From positions 11,698,274 through 11,762,273 of the forward strand of contig CM040444.1 of assembly GCA_022749755.1 (NCBI GenBank): 64,000 bases of DNA. The letters run 5' to 3'. The notes under the pieces were generated by a model. The model saw nothing but the letters and a program-made list of their open reading frames with translations, was not told the origin of the DNA and ran no database searches. This DNA is from Azadirachta indica. Taxonomy: Eukaryota > Streptophyta > Magnoliopsida > Sapindales > Meliaceae. Positions 1 through 11,172 of this stretch are shown piece by piece. Each line of letters opens with the position of its first letter. The stretch's first letter is position 1. The position numbers were made by a program, and so were the translations under genes.

Positions 1-840
1 TTTGGCTTCATTGAATAGCCCAATTCCAATACAATTAAAGATTCAAAGTTTGGCTAAGACCCGTGTCATTTTCCACTATGATTTTTGGCTAATTTTAAAT
101 CCAACTTTAAATTGGATAAAAAGAGAAAAATGCAACTGATGGAAGACATATATTTGATGACTTTTGAACGCTATAAAGAAGGCAGTAGACTCCATCTGAT
201 ATAACAGTTTTGAGAGTAATAGGTTTTATTACAAACAGATAACAATTTTTGAGTTCTTTCATATTTTATCAATACAACTTGCGAAATGAATTTGAAGCTG
301 GGCTAAGGTTAGAGTGAGGCTTGAGGGAATTTACTTGTTTAATTCTATTTTATTTCCTATTTTGATTCATCTTATAGAACTTCATTTTTCGTACATTTGT
401 TTTACTGAAAGTTCTTTACTCTATTAAATCTCAAAAATTTCATTTTACTTGTTTCATATATATTCAGTCATGCTTTGCTTATATGATTCAAGTTGAAATT
501 ATAATTTTGCTGGTTATTTATTTTATGAATTTATGTTCTCCTGCAATATTATCTGTTGATATATTACCGATTCTAGATAATTTATAAAATAAAATTATGT
601 TTCAGTTGAAAGAATTTTCTCAAAGCAAAACACTAGTTTTATTATTAATCTTTAATTATATATTTTCAAATTGTTTGGCTGGGAAGTGCCATGCAATTGA
701 GTAGTAATTAGGAATCAAGATTGGTTATAATAAAAATTAAGTGACTCTCAAGCCTTACCAACTTTTATTTAAATATTTTTTCTGTTTAAATTTTCCTAAT
801 TCCATATTTCTTTCTTGTATTTATTATTTCTCTCTCTAAC
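1..840. other. AT-rich sequence without recognisable gene
   Basis: Stop-rich in all frames as far as I could read. No domain, tandem repeat or clear element end was found. Confidence 0.5.
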
Positions 841-859
841 CTTTTTGTTAATTGCTTCT

Positions 860-1540
860 TCATGGGATCGACACCCCAAACTGCACTATAATGATCGTAT
901 TGTAACTTTTGGGCGTAAAAAATTGCTGATTTAAGTCAAGGTGTAAGAAGAATGCCTCTTTGCAAGATAAATCTAGCGTTCACTGCTATAAATGTATAAA
1001 ATATGGGCATTTTCAGTCTAATTGTAAATCTCATATCATAACTGTAAAAGGTTTAGACACTACAGCAAAAAATGCCGTATTAAAGTATCAAATTTTAAAG
1101 AGATTCATGCCCGAATAGCAGAAAATAAAGGTTACACATAGACGTTGCTATTATATTATTGAGTCATGCAATTAGGGACGATAACGATAGTCAATGATTG
1201 ATAGACACAGGTTATAGTAATCATGTCGAAAAATGGAAATATTTTCGGACTTAGATCAGAACTTTCAAACCAATGTCAAACTTGGTGATAATTAAAAAAT
1301 AACAATCTCAGGAAAAGAAAAGGTTCCTATCAGATTGAAGAATGGATCGTTAAATTATATTTTTGATGTATTTTATACACCCAATATTTGTCAAAATCTT
1401 TTAAGCGTGGGACAATTAGAAAAAAAAGACTTATGACTTACATTTCGTTAAGCAAGGTTGCATTATCAATGATAAAAAGATGGGTATGATAGCGAGGACA
1501 TAGATGACAAACAACTGTTTATTCCCAATCAACATCAAGT
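860..1540 (+). pseudogene. Decayed Ty1/copia gag-protease fragment
   Basis: A perfect CCHC zinc knuckle (CYKCIKYGHFQSNC) lies at 984-1025. It is followed by a protease-like IDTGYSNHV at 1201-1227 and PNICQNLLSVGQL near 1380-1418, the usual copia stretch before the integrase. Stops and frameshifts interrupt it and no LTR was found. It is a truncated, inactive copy. Confidence 0.8.
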
Positions 1541-2130
1541 ATGACACTCCCTTATGCTACAATGCTACAATACAAGGTGAGGCTGTTCAACCTTCTCTGA
1601 TCGATTTTAAAAATTTGTTGGTCAATCAAGAAGCATTACGCAAGCAAATAGCGACGAAATTTCGTTGAAAATTAAGGATCAAGAATTTTTCGTTAGTAAA
1701 AGAAAAAAGCGACCCCAATAGCAAAATAACAAAGGAAAATAAGCTGACAAATTGAGAAAACAATATGAAGGAGATTCTTTATCAAGGAGAGCACAACAAA
1801 ATTGCAAAAGAAAAGATCGAGAAAATAAAGGTCATTGCTTTGTGTATGGTAAGTAAGGTCATTATGCGAGATATTGTTGGTTCAGAAAATAACCCATAAG
1901 AGCTAACGTGAGAACTTCCGACCATATGTAGAAAAATGATAGAGAAGAAGAATGGGATCTCAAAACATTAAATGCAATGGTGGAATAGCAAGAAGAATTA
2001 GCATTTGAAGTAATGATCTCTAGAGGAATTGATTACAAAAATGATTGGATGCTAATTCAGAATGCTCAAATCATATGACTGGCCAAAAGCGAAAGTTGGA
2101 GATTACTACAGCCAATAAGCGAAGTCAGGT
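1540..2130 (+). pseudogene. Second copia gag/protease fragment
   Basis: Reads DFKNLLVNQEALRKQIA (about 1600-1655), a gag C-terminal pattern. A degenerate zinc knuckle (GHCFVYGK, stop, GHYARYCW, 1831-1880) and DWMLNSECSNHMTG (about 2041-2083) follow. Gag appears again after the protease motif of the preceding fragment, so this is a separate or rearranged copy. Confidence 0.7.
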
Positions 2131-2620
2131 AGAGGTGGCAACCGTAATTGAAGAAGACATTGAACTTGAACCATTTCAAGAAGATTTCCCAGCAAATTCT
2201 TAGAATTTCCATAAGTTGGGGGAACTCAAATGTTGAAGGTTAGAAAAAAGGAAATTGTAGAGAAAAATATAGACATCAACAATGTGGCATTGATGAGCAA
2301 TTTTCCTGATGTGAGAATAAAAAAAGAAAAAGAAAAGAAAGATAGAAAGAAAGAAGATGTTAAGATTGATTAATCTTGGGAAGCTTGCTTTTAAGGAAGA
2401 GTATTAGAAGTATAAACCCAGCTTAAGAATTAAGAAATTTTAGGACTCAATTGTAAACATTTAAGCAATTGATACAATTCTAGAATAAGAAAACTCTAGA
2501 AGGACCAAATTAAAATATGAAAAAGGTGAATTATATAGGAAATAGTAATATGAAAGTAATTATAATAGCCATAGTATTAAAAAATCTGTAGCAGTCAAGT
2601 CTTCCAGTTCAACTAAGAGT
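2130..2620. other. Unassigned purine-rich sequence
   Basis: Lies between the copia fragments and the duplicated hAT end. It has an A/G-rich run (2310-2360) and no recognisable domain. Confidence 0.4.
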
Positions 2621-2664
2621 ACTAAAAACCCAAACTAGACAAAGCCTTTTTGTTCGATTCTTAG

Positions 2665-3300
2665 ATTAGCCGATTCAGGTTGGGTTTAATTTTTCAAATA
2701 ATTGAAATCTTTTGTCCAGTTCCAGGAATAGTTTAAAAACCTGGACTGCACCAAATTTTTTTTGGGTATTTCATAACAAAATTACGTCATTTTTGTAAAC
2801 TATATAAAATAGTAAAAAGCAAACAAACTTTTTTTGTCTTTCACAATCAACTAACCTTAACCGAACCAACATTTGGGGTGCTTTACGTGCTAAAATAGTT
2901 GTTATTTGGAGTCTAGAGTAGGTGGGTAGTAAGCAAGATCTCTTTATCTCAATGGCATATTTGTCTTCGTAACCAAAAAAAGGATAGACTATTTTATTTC
3001 TGCAAAATTATGACATGTTTTGCTTTGTTGATTTACAAATTAGTATGCATAATGACAAATTAATTTATAAATTGTTTGACATGATGAATATTTCTATAAG
3101 TTTATATATAAAAATAAGAAAAAGTCAGAAGCTGAATTTAGAAAGAATCATTGTGGGTATTGAGTATGCAATTTGTTTAAAAATGTAATATTTTTAAAAC
3201 TTTACATATTAAAAAGAAGAAAAAGTTGAACTTGAAAGGTACCTTGGTGGGTATGCAACTTGTTAAACACTAAATTTCACTAAAATAAATACTTAGATAA
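2665..3300 (+). repeat. Upstream copy of the hAT 5' subterminal region
   Basis: Aligns in direct orientation with about 3375-4030 over more than 600 bp, roughly 80% by eye. Shared landmarks include ACGTCATTTTT, TTAGTATGCATAATGACAAA and TGCTTTGTTGATT. It lacks a clear hAT TIR at its left end, so it is either a tandem duplication or a truncated second insertion. Confidence 0.8.
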
Positions 3301-5730
3301 GCTAGGAGTGGGCAAAGAAACTTGGGAATCGAAAAACCGAACCAAATCGAACTGAAAACGGTGAGTTTGGTTCGGTTTTTAAATTATTCGATATAAGTTT
3401 GATTTAATTTTTTAAAAATCTGAAATATATGGTCCAGTTTTGGGAATAGCTTAAAAAATTCATGCCAAACCAATTTTTTTTTTTGTATTTTATACAAAAC
3501 TACGTCATTTTTATAACTTATATAAACTAAAAAAAAGTAAATAAATTCTTTTTTTCTTTTACAATCTGCTAAACCTAATCGAATTAATATTTTATGTGGT
3601 TTACTTGCTAAAGCAGCTGCTATTTGGACTCTAGAATGGGTGGGCAATAAATAAGATCTCATAGTCTTCATGGCATATTCATCTTTATAACTAGCTGTTG
3701 TGTATCTTTATAACTAAAAAAAGGTTAGGCTATTTTATTTTTGTAAAATCATGACATATTTTGCTTTGTTGATTGACGAATTAGTATGCATAATGACAAA
3801 TTGATTTACAAGTTGTTTGACTTATTGAATATTTTTATAAGTTTACATATAAAAAAAAAGAAAAAGTTAAAAAGTTGAACTTGTAAGGGACCTTGGTGGA
3901 TACTGGGTATGCAATTTGTTAAACAATGTAATATTTTTAAAACGTTACATATAGAAAAGATGAAAAACCTCAACTTGAAAGGGACCTTGGAGGGTACGCA
4001 ACTTATTGAACATTGAATTTAACTAAAATAAATAATTGAAAAAGCTTGCTTCCACTTGAGAGCTTTGACTGATTATTCGCTAAACAATACTTGTTTAATT
4101 AATTAATTTAAAGTAATTTCTCAATTGCTTAAGTCTCACCCAAATTACTAAACTGTATATGCATTTTTTCTATTAGATGGATTTTACTTTCAAAAGAAGT
4201 GATATTAGTGAGGATGATTGGTTGAATCCAGATGATATTGCAAGAATTGAAAAGAGACTAAGATCTAACATTTGGAAATTATTCACTAAGTTACCAAAAG
4301 GAAAAAAGAGTTAAGTATTATTATTGTAAAAAAGATTTTTCTTGTGAATGTTGTATAGTTGAAACTTTTGGTTTGTATAAACATTTAGACACGTGCTCCG
4401 CATAAAAAAATGTCATGATAGATGATAAGTAAATGGTAATAACTTTTTTATAATGCAAGATTGATAGTGGTAGTGGTGCAGGTTTTACTAATATTTTGGT
4501 GTATGTGGGATTTAATAAAGATGTATGTAGAAAGATATTGGTCAAGATGATTGTTGTTGATGAATCATCTTTTAATTTTGTAAAGGGAGAGGGGTTTTAA
4601 GAGTTTTGTAGAACTACTTGTCTAAAGTTTGATATTCCATCTAAAATAACACTGCAAGAGATGTGTTTTAGTTATATATGGATAAGCAAGTTGTATTAAA
4701 GAACATATATTTTGCAAATGGGCAAAGGGTTAATATTACCACAAACATATGGACTTCAATTCAAAATATTAACTATATGGTAATCACATGGCATTTCATT
4801 AATAGTGATTGGAATTTGCTAAAAGAATATTGCACTTTAATGTAGTTCCAAATCACAAAGAGAAGACAATTGGAAAGTTGATTGAGGCATATTTATATGA
4901 TTAGTGTATAGAGAGATTGTTCAGTATTACTGTTGATAATGTAGGTTCTAATGACGTATAGGTGCAATATGTTAGAAGGAAGCTAAAAAATTGGAGTGTT
5001 GATGGATTGGTGAATATTTGCATTTGAGATGTTGTGCATATATTCTTAATTTAATTGTTGGCAAAGGATTGAAAGAAGTAAATGAAGCACTAATGAGTAT
5101 TCGCAATGCTATGAAATATGTTAAATCTTCTTCTGTAAGACTAGCAAAATTCAAAATATATGCAGAGAAAGAAAAAATTTCATCCAAAGGATTTGTAGTG
5201 TTAGCTGTTCCTACAAGATAGAATTCAACATACTTGATGTTGGAAAGTGCATTGAAATTCCAAAAAGCCTTTGACAAGATGCAAGATGATGATTCTCTTT
5301 TTTTGGTTTATTTTGAAGAAACTAAAAATGAAAAGGTAAAGACAAGGCCACCAACTTGTTTATATTGAAGAAAAGCAAGTGGGTTTATGAAATTTTTGGA
5401 GGCATTTTTATGAGATAACACTGAGATTTGGCGCTTCCTCTAGTGTAACTTCACATTTGTATTTTAATGAGATGTGGAAGATTCAGACACACTTGCAATC
5501 AATTACTCTGTGCAAGTAAAAAATTTGTTAGGCAATATGGCTTCCAATATTAAGAAGAAGTTTGACAAATATTTGGGTGCATTGGATAACATAAATAAAT
5601 TATTACTTGTTCCAATTGTGTTAGATCCTTGTTACAAAATAGACTTTATGGTATATTGTTTGAATTCTTTGTACGATTCTAACATAGTTGAAGCCATGAG
5701 AAAACATATTAAAGGTTCATTATATATTTT

Positions 5731-6890
5731 AGGGAGAATGATAGTAAAGTATCTATTTTTAAAAATAAATGTCAAGTAGGTATTCAAACCAAAAATATTT
5801 GTCAGTGATATCTTTGTTGTTAAAATTTTTTGTCACTGCCTTGCTTTAACTGACTTTGACTGATAAAATAACATAAATACCCTACTGACTTTTGTTAACA
5901 AAAAAATTTACATAAATATCCTTAATTCTTAATTTTTTTCAAATAAATTATAAAAAATAAATAAAATATATAAACACAGTACACCTAAATTAAAAAAAAA
6001 TTAATATATTTTGTTAATATAATTATTTGAGTATGTTTGCAATACTTGCTTTGTCCAAACAATCTCTAATGAAAATCATTTTTTTTTTAGTTTCTTGATT
6101 AATTGTAACCAACTTAACTAATGAAAAGCATACTACTCTTAAAATCTAAGTTGTAATTACCACCACAATAACAAGAGTCATAGATGTAGCAAAATTTGAA
6201 ATTAAAAGGTTAACAAGAAGATGACATTGCATGTTTTTTTTAATTAAAATAAAAATGAATTAATAGTATTTCAAATGTAACTTTTAGATCTAAAAAATAT
6301 AATTGAAAATGAGAAGTTGAGAAGAAAAAGATGAAGGTAATAGCATGACTATAAGGACAAAAAGACAAAGAAGTGGCAACAAAAAGAGGGAGGATAAGAA
6401 GAAGAAGAAGATATTGCGACAAAGAGAGGGAGAAGAAAGAGAAGGAGGAGAAGATGTGGCAGCAAGGAGAAAAAGAAGAAGAAGTTAGTAGCGGTAATGG
6501 CAAAGGGAAAAAGATAGAGAAGAAGTAGCAGTAAGGAGAAAGAGGAGGTAAAGAAGTAGCAGCGGCAATGACCAGGAGAGAAAAAAAAGGAGAAAAGGAA
6601 GGAGTTCCAGGGTTTTTTTTTTATTTTTTATTGTATCATTATCTTTATTAAATATAACTTTATTTTTTATACTTATTTTTAAATTACAATTACTATTTTG
6701 TCTTCAATTATAAAAATTAATGATATTTTTATTTTTATTTTTATTTTTAAGTTATAATAATTATTATACATTTTTCACTATAACGGAGACAAAAAATTTT
6801 AATAGAGAGGATGTCACTAACAAATATTTTTAATTTAAATATCTACTTGTATCTATTTTCACAAACGGGTACCTTAAAGTCATTTTCTCT
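5731..6890. mobile_element. 1.16-kb long-TIR (Mutator-like/MITE) element inside the hAT transposase
   Basis: The ends are inverted repeats of roughly 100 bp. The left starts AGGGAGAATGATAGTAAAG; the right, reversed, starts AGAGAAAATGACTTTAAGG. Both continue through AAGTAG(G/A)TATT and AAAAATATTTGT(C/T)AGTGA to ATTAAAATTTTTTGTC. hAT coding sequence resumes on the far side. The middle (6300-6600) is a GAA/GGA-rich purine tract with no transposase. No clean target duplication was found, so Mutator superfamily membership is inferred from TIR length. Confidence 0.75.
6310..6600 (+). repeat. GA/GAA-rich purine tract
   Basis: Low-complexity run of GAAGAAG, GGAGAAG and AGCAGC-like units within the long-TIR element. 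The open frame on the opposite strand is a Ser/Phe/Leu-rich by-product. Confidence 0.7.
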
Positions 6891-7832
6891 GTAGTTTATA
6901 TAACACCTATATTGTGAGGAATGCTAACATTGATGATGATATATCCTATGGATCTACTGGTGCAATTCATCCTTCTTCCAATAAACATTTGTCAAGTGTA
7001 TTGGTGGATGATGATGATAATGATGATTTTCGCATTATTGATAAAGCTTATGATCTTTTTCAACAGTTTTCAAAGTAAAAAGAAACCCACCATGATATTG
7101 AAAGGAAACATGGATTGAGAGATATTTATTGGAACATATTAAGCCTTCTAATAATAAACATTTTAGATATTTTGTATTGGTAGAAGTTGAATTGAACAAA
7201 AGATCAAGTTCTTTTGCAATTCCAATCTCCACTGTTGCATTTGAGTCAACATTTAGTACTGGAAGATGTTCTTGATCCATGATGAGGTTTTTGACTTCTA
7301 AATCTGTTAAGGCATTGGTTTGTCCACAAAATTGGTTATGTCCTTCACTTCTTAGTGATCGTTTATATGAAAAAGCATTTGTTCAGGAGGCTGAATTTTA
7401 TAAAACAATTGAGTCAAGTAATAAACAAATTATTTCGATTATTTTTCAGTTGTAAATTGTTCAATTTCTAAGTAATTTTTTATTATTGTGGTACAAAATT
7501 TGTGAAGCCAATGCAAGCAGTGGAAGAGGACATAACTATTGTTTAAAAATGTACTTTTCAATTAGTTGTAAAATTTCAGTGTATTTTTTTTGTTCCACTA
7601 CTGATTGTTAGTCTGTGTTGTTATTTTGACTAAATTAGTGACTTAAGTTAGTTTATTAATATTATTTTAGACTTACATTTTTTAAACTAGTTGACATTAT
7701 TGGGGGCTAAAATTTAAATGATTCATTTTTATTTAAGTGTTTATATAACTAACTAAAAAATTAAAATAATATATAATTAAAGTTTTCGGTCTAAGTCGAT
7801 TTTAGCCAAAACCTGAACCATGCCTACCCTTA

Positions 7833-8380
7833 AATTTAACATAGAAAAAAATCAGTCAAATTTGGTATGTAACTAAAAAATCAAAAGTTAAAAATAGCTA
7901 ATAAATGTACTCAAATTAAATTTGTAAACTAACTTAAGTATGCCTATATAAAAGCATGATAAGTCCATAAACGAATTTAATCACAATCAAATAAAGAGTG
8001 AATACATGGACAAAAATAAAACAATAGCAAGAGAAAGAAAAGACTCCAATGAGTTTATGTTTTTGTGTTTGTGTCTATGTATATATTTTAAGTGTAATTC
8101 TTTCATTGATAAAATCATCTTTTTGTGAGAGATTTTTCAAAATTAATAAAAAGTATATACCAAAATATGATATTAGAATTCAGTAATTTGATATTAGAGG
8201 GCGTAATAATCGATATCAGTCCACCATGTATTCCCAACGCAATTCAATTATAAATTTTTTTTCTTTTTAAAATAGGGTTCAATTCTTGGGTTCATCAAAT
8301 GGTTAATTAATATTAATATACCACTCTCATGGCTAGTTATTTGTATTTTAAATTAATAAAAGTTAGTATATAAAATTATA
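7833..8380. other. AT-rich spacer
   Basis: Between the hAT 3' end and the Mutator-like element. No gene or clear repeat seen. Confidence 0.5.
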
Positions 8381-8390
8381 TAAAAATAAT
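8381..8390 (+). repeat. Left target-site duplication of the MULE
   Basis: TAAAAATAAT, identical to 11163-11172. Confidence 0.85.
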
Positions 8391-11162
8391 GAAAATTTTT
8401 TAAAATGACCAATTTCTACATTAACAATTCAATTTTAACCACATAACAAAAACTTATTTGAAACTAACCAATTTCAAATTTTTTTGGACCAAAATACCCT
8501 ATGACCAAAATTATAAAAAAACACTTTGTTTATTTGCACGTTAAATATTGATTTTTGATATGATTATTACCCGTGCATAGTCATGGTACTTTCGAATGTA
8601 AAGGAACTCGAAAGTGTGAATTATACTGAACTCAAAACTACCTCACACTTGAAAATACAGGAACTTTCAAGCATGAAGGTAGTTTCGAGTGTAGGGTAAT
8701 TCACATTTTGAGTTCCTTCGCACTTAAAAGTGTTGTGACTCCTAACTCAAAACTACCTTCATGCAGATGCAGGGTACTTTGGAGTTCAACAACTCGAAAG
8801 TACCCCACTTTCAAGTTCTACATCAATTATGCATTAATTGGTATTTTTAAATATAAACTAATTGTTTTTTATTTAAATACTCATTTATTTATTTATTTTG
8901 TATATTTTGCCACAAAATTAAATAAATTGAATTTGTTTTGTAGGTAAAGAGAGATGGTTAAAGTCATTGACACATTAAAGACAAGAAAAGAGGACCACTT
9001 CCCAACTGCAATGACATCGTTGTCACACTTATGCTTAATCAAGTGGATATGTGAGAAGCTGATTATAGGTTAGTGGTTATTGAGTAGTCAGACATGCTTG
9101 AGTCATTTTTTTAGACCTGTAGGAAGAGCTACAATTTTTAGGGAATCTGGTTCATCATATCCTTCTACATGATGTTAAAACCAATGATGTCGTGCAAGAG
9201 ATGTGATTTCTTGTTGCAGGCACGACCACTAGGTTTTTTCAAATGAAGTTGATAGAAATGGAGCATAACTACCTTCAAACACATAGGTGCTACGTATTAT
9301 TGATAATTTAAATAAATTTAACTAATATTTGTAGAGTTTTGTCATTTGGCGGGACACTTATCAATCTTTGAGCTGAGTGATGGAAAGTTAAATTGCACAT
9401 TATCAAGAAAAAGCAACACAGGCTGGAACAGAAGAGAAAACACATTTTAACAAGTATAATGTGGAGGGATTTCCCATAGCATTCCAAGTATACTACAATG
9501 TCATACTAAAGTCAATATGCATAGATTAATCATACTTAATCCATATGTCATTTGATTTCTTATGGTTGCTTTGATTATACATTCATCATGCTTCAGTCAA
9601 TATGTGTACATTGTTTTACAAATTTAGATGCATGAGGTTACCTCTATGTCAAGGTCATAGTTCACGTGATCCACGAATGATCATCTACCTTGAATATTAA
9701 GGTGGTTGGAAAAAGAATGTCTGAATGGCGAAGATTACTATGTACATTTTAACTTATGTTTATTTATGTTGTGTTGATTTTTTCGTATACATTGATATAA
9801 ATTACTTGTTCTTTTTCATACTATTACCTTGCATTTGTTAGAGCCTAGAAAGAAAGAGCTAGGCAACTATATGTTGCCCATGTGTAGGACATTATAGGCA
9901 TCCCTAAGGGTGCGTACGAAGGTGCTCTATTCATGCATGCCCCCACTATAATTGATGCACATGACACTGCAACATCATCAAGGACAATGAAATTAAAGAA
10001 AGTATAATATTCCACTCAGACTAAATATTGTATTTATAACATGTTCATATATGTTATCATATAAACTAACCTTAAACTTGATTATGCATTTTATAAAGTA
10101 CACATTTTTTTCAAGCCACGAGAGAAATAGAGCACCATGATGAGTTCCCTTCAACCGAGGTGCCTAAGGTTGAGGCTCAACTTGCTAAGCCATTCCATGA
10201 CACTGCACATGGCAACAATGACTTCCATATGCCAACATTACATCTACAGGACAGGGACATGTAGAGGGAGATTCATTCCTTATATATTGATTTCAAGGCA
10301 TTTAGTTAAAGGTAAGAAGAGATCTTGTGTCGTTAGGAGAAGCCGTTGCACCATTAGGAAGAAGTCATAACAAGTAATCCATTCCTTCATAAGTAATGTT
10401 TAGTTCCACACAAAGTAGTATGATCCCTCCCTCACTACAGACCTTGCCACCATTCAAAGTTTATTCTCATGAACCTCCATGCCCAGTAATCATTATTAGC
10501 ACCTCAACCATACCTATACCAAGATATAATAAATACATTAATTACTATAGAAAAAATGCAATTGTTGGTTTTCTAAGTACTTACCACAACTTTTTAGTTG
10601 TTTTAACTTGAAATTAACTAACTTTATAAGTGCAAGTTTTCACCTTTTAAAAAGTACTCTTATTTTGATATCAACGAACTCGAAAGTGATACCCAAATCA
10701 TCTAAAACGTTTATCAATTTTCATTTTCCCACACAAACAACCACCAAATACATTATAACATCAAAAACACATCTCATTTAACAACTTCAAGCATTACGGA
10801 CTACATATCCGCAAAATAAGTCAATTCACAAAATTAGTTTTCTTTGTTAAATTTAAAAACCTCAACTTTAAATACTCACCTTTGTAATAAAACTTGTAAT
10901 TTGAATAAATAACAATTTATCAAAAGAATGTGTAAGAATTAGTTATACTATATGGAGATTTTAGATCGTGGTGTTGAGTTTTTGGAGAACAAATACAAGG
11001 AGATGTGAAGAAATAAGTGAAAACATGGGTTTTTGATAATCTTGGTCATCAGTAATATTTTGATCTGAATAATATGATATTTAGTTAGTTTTGAATAAAT
11101 TTTTATTATGTGATTGGAATTGAATTACTAATGTAAAAAGTGGTCATTTTAAAAAATTTTCC
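8391..11162. mobile_element. Mutator-like transposon (MULE) with 10-bp target duplication
   Basis: Terminal inverted repeats of about 78 bp: the left starts GAAAATTTTTTAAAATGACC, the right (reversed) GGAAAATTTTTTAAAATGAC, and both run on through AATTCAATT, CACATAA and AAAACTAAC. Perfect direct repeats TAAAAATAAT at 8381-8390 and 11163-11172 flank it. Long TIRs with a 9-11 bp duplication identify the Mutator superfamily. Subterminal DNA (8570-8810) is full of ACTCGAAAGT-type words in both orientations. No intact transposase remains. Confidence 0.88.
8954..10380 (+). pseudogene. Decayed coding cargo of the MULE, possibly DUF1985/Ulp1-associated
   Basis: Broken frames on the plus strand. The opening reads MVKVIDTLKTRKEDHFPTAM (8954-), and near 9440-9530 it reads KYNVEGFPIAFQVYYN. 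The latter resembles the YxLxGFPxAFQVW stretch of DUF1985 regions, which plant MULEs often carry with Ulp1-like proteases. The resemblance is from memory and rests on one motif. No protease triad is seen. Confidence 0.3.
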
Positions 11163-11172
11163 TAAAAATAAT
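11163..11172 (+). repeat. Right target-site duplication of the MULE
   Basis: TAAAAATAAT, identical to 8381-8390. Confidence 0.85.

Larger units (their letters stand above)
4177..7400 (+). pseudogene. hAT transposase pseudogene (BED finger + hAT dimerisation domain)
   Basis: Begins ATG 4177 just after a TATTAG acceptor-like site (MDFTFKRSDISEDDWLNPDD). A BED-type finger follows (GLYKHLDTC, about 4372-4398), then a CRKILVKMIVVDES-type segment and GLKEVNEALMSIRNAMKYVK near 5070-5125. NIKKKFDKYLG and VLDPCYKIDFM run to about 5650. The C-terminal dimerisation motif AIPISTVAFESTFSTG sits at about 7215-7262. Multiple stops, and an insertion at 5731-6890, split it, so it cannot make an active enzyme. 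Confidence 0.85.
3303..7832 (+). mobile_element. Decayed hAT transposon with transposase remnant
   Basis: Ends are imperfect 12-bp inverted repeats: TAGGAGTGGGCA at 3303-3314 and, on the opposite strand, TAAGGGTAGGCA at 7821-7832 (9 of 12 match), the plant hAT consensus style. The flanking 8 bp (AGATAAGC, AATTTAAC) do not match, so the target duplication has been lost or an end is displaced. A transposase pseudogene and a later 1.16-kb insertion lie inside. Confidence 0.8.

Noticed and set aside
4972..5277. 101-codon open frame antisense to the hAT transposase
   Set aside because: Shadow of the plus-strand transposase, whose residues match the hAT family.
6240..6503. Ser/Leu/Phe-rich open frame on the minus strand
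   Set aside because: By-product of the purine-rich tract inside a non-autonomous element. No start context or family.
9840..9880. Short pairing sequence considered as a tRNA
   Set aside because: No T-loop or anticodon arm could be formed.
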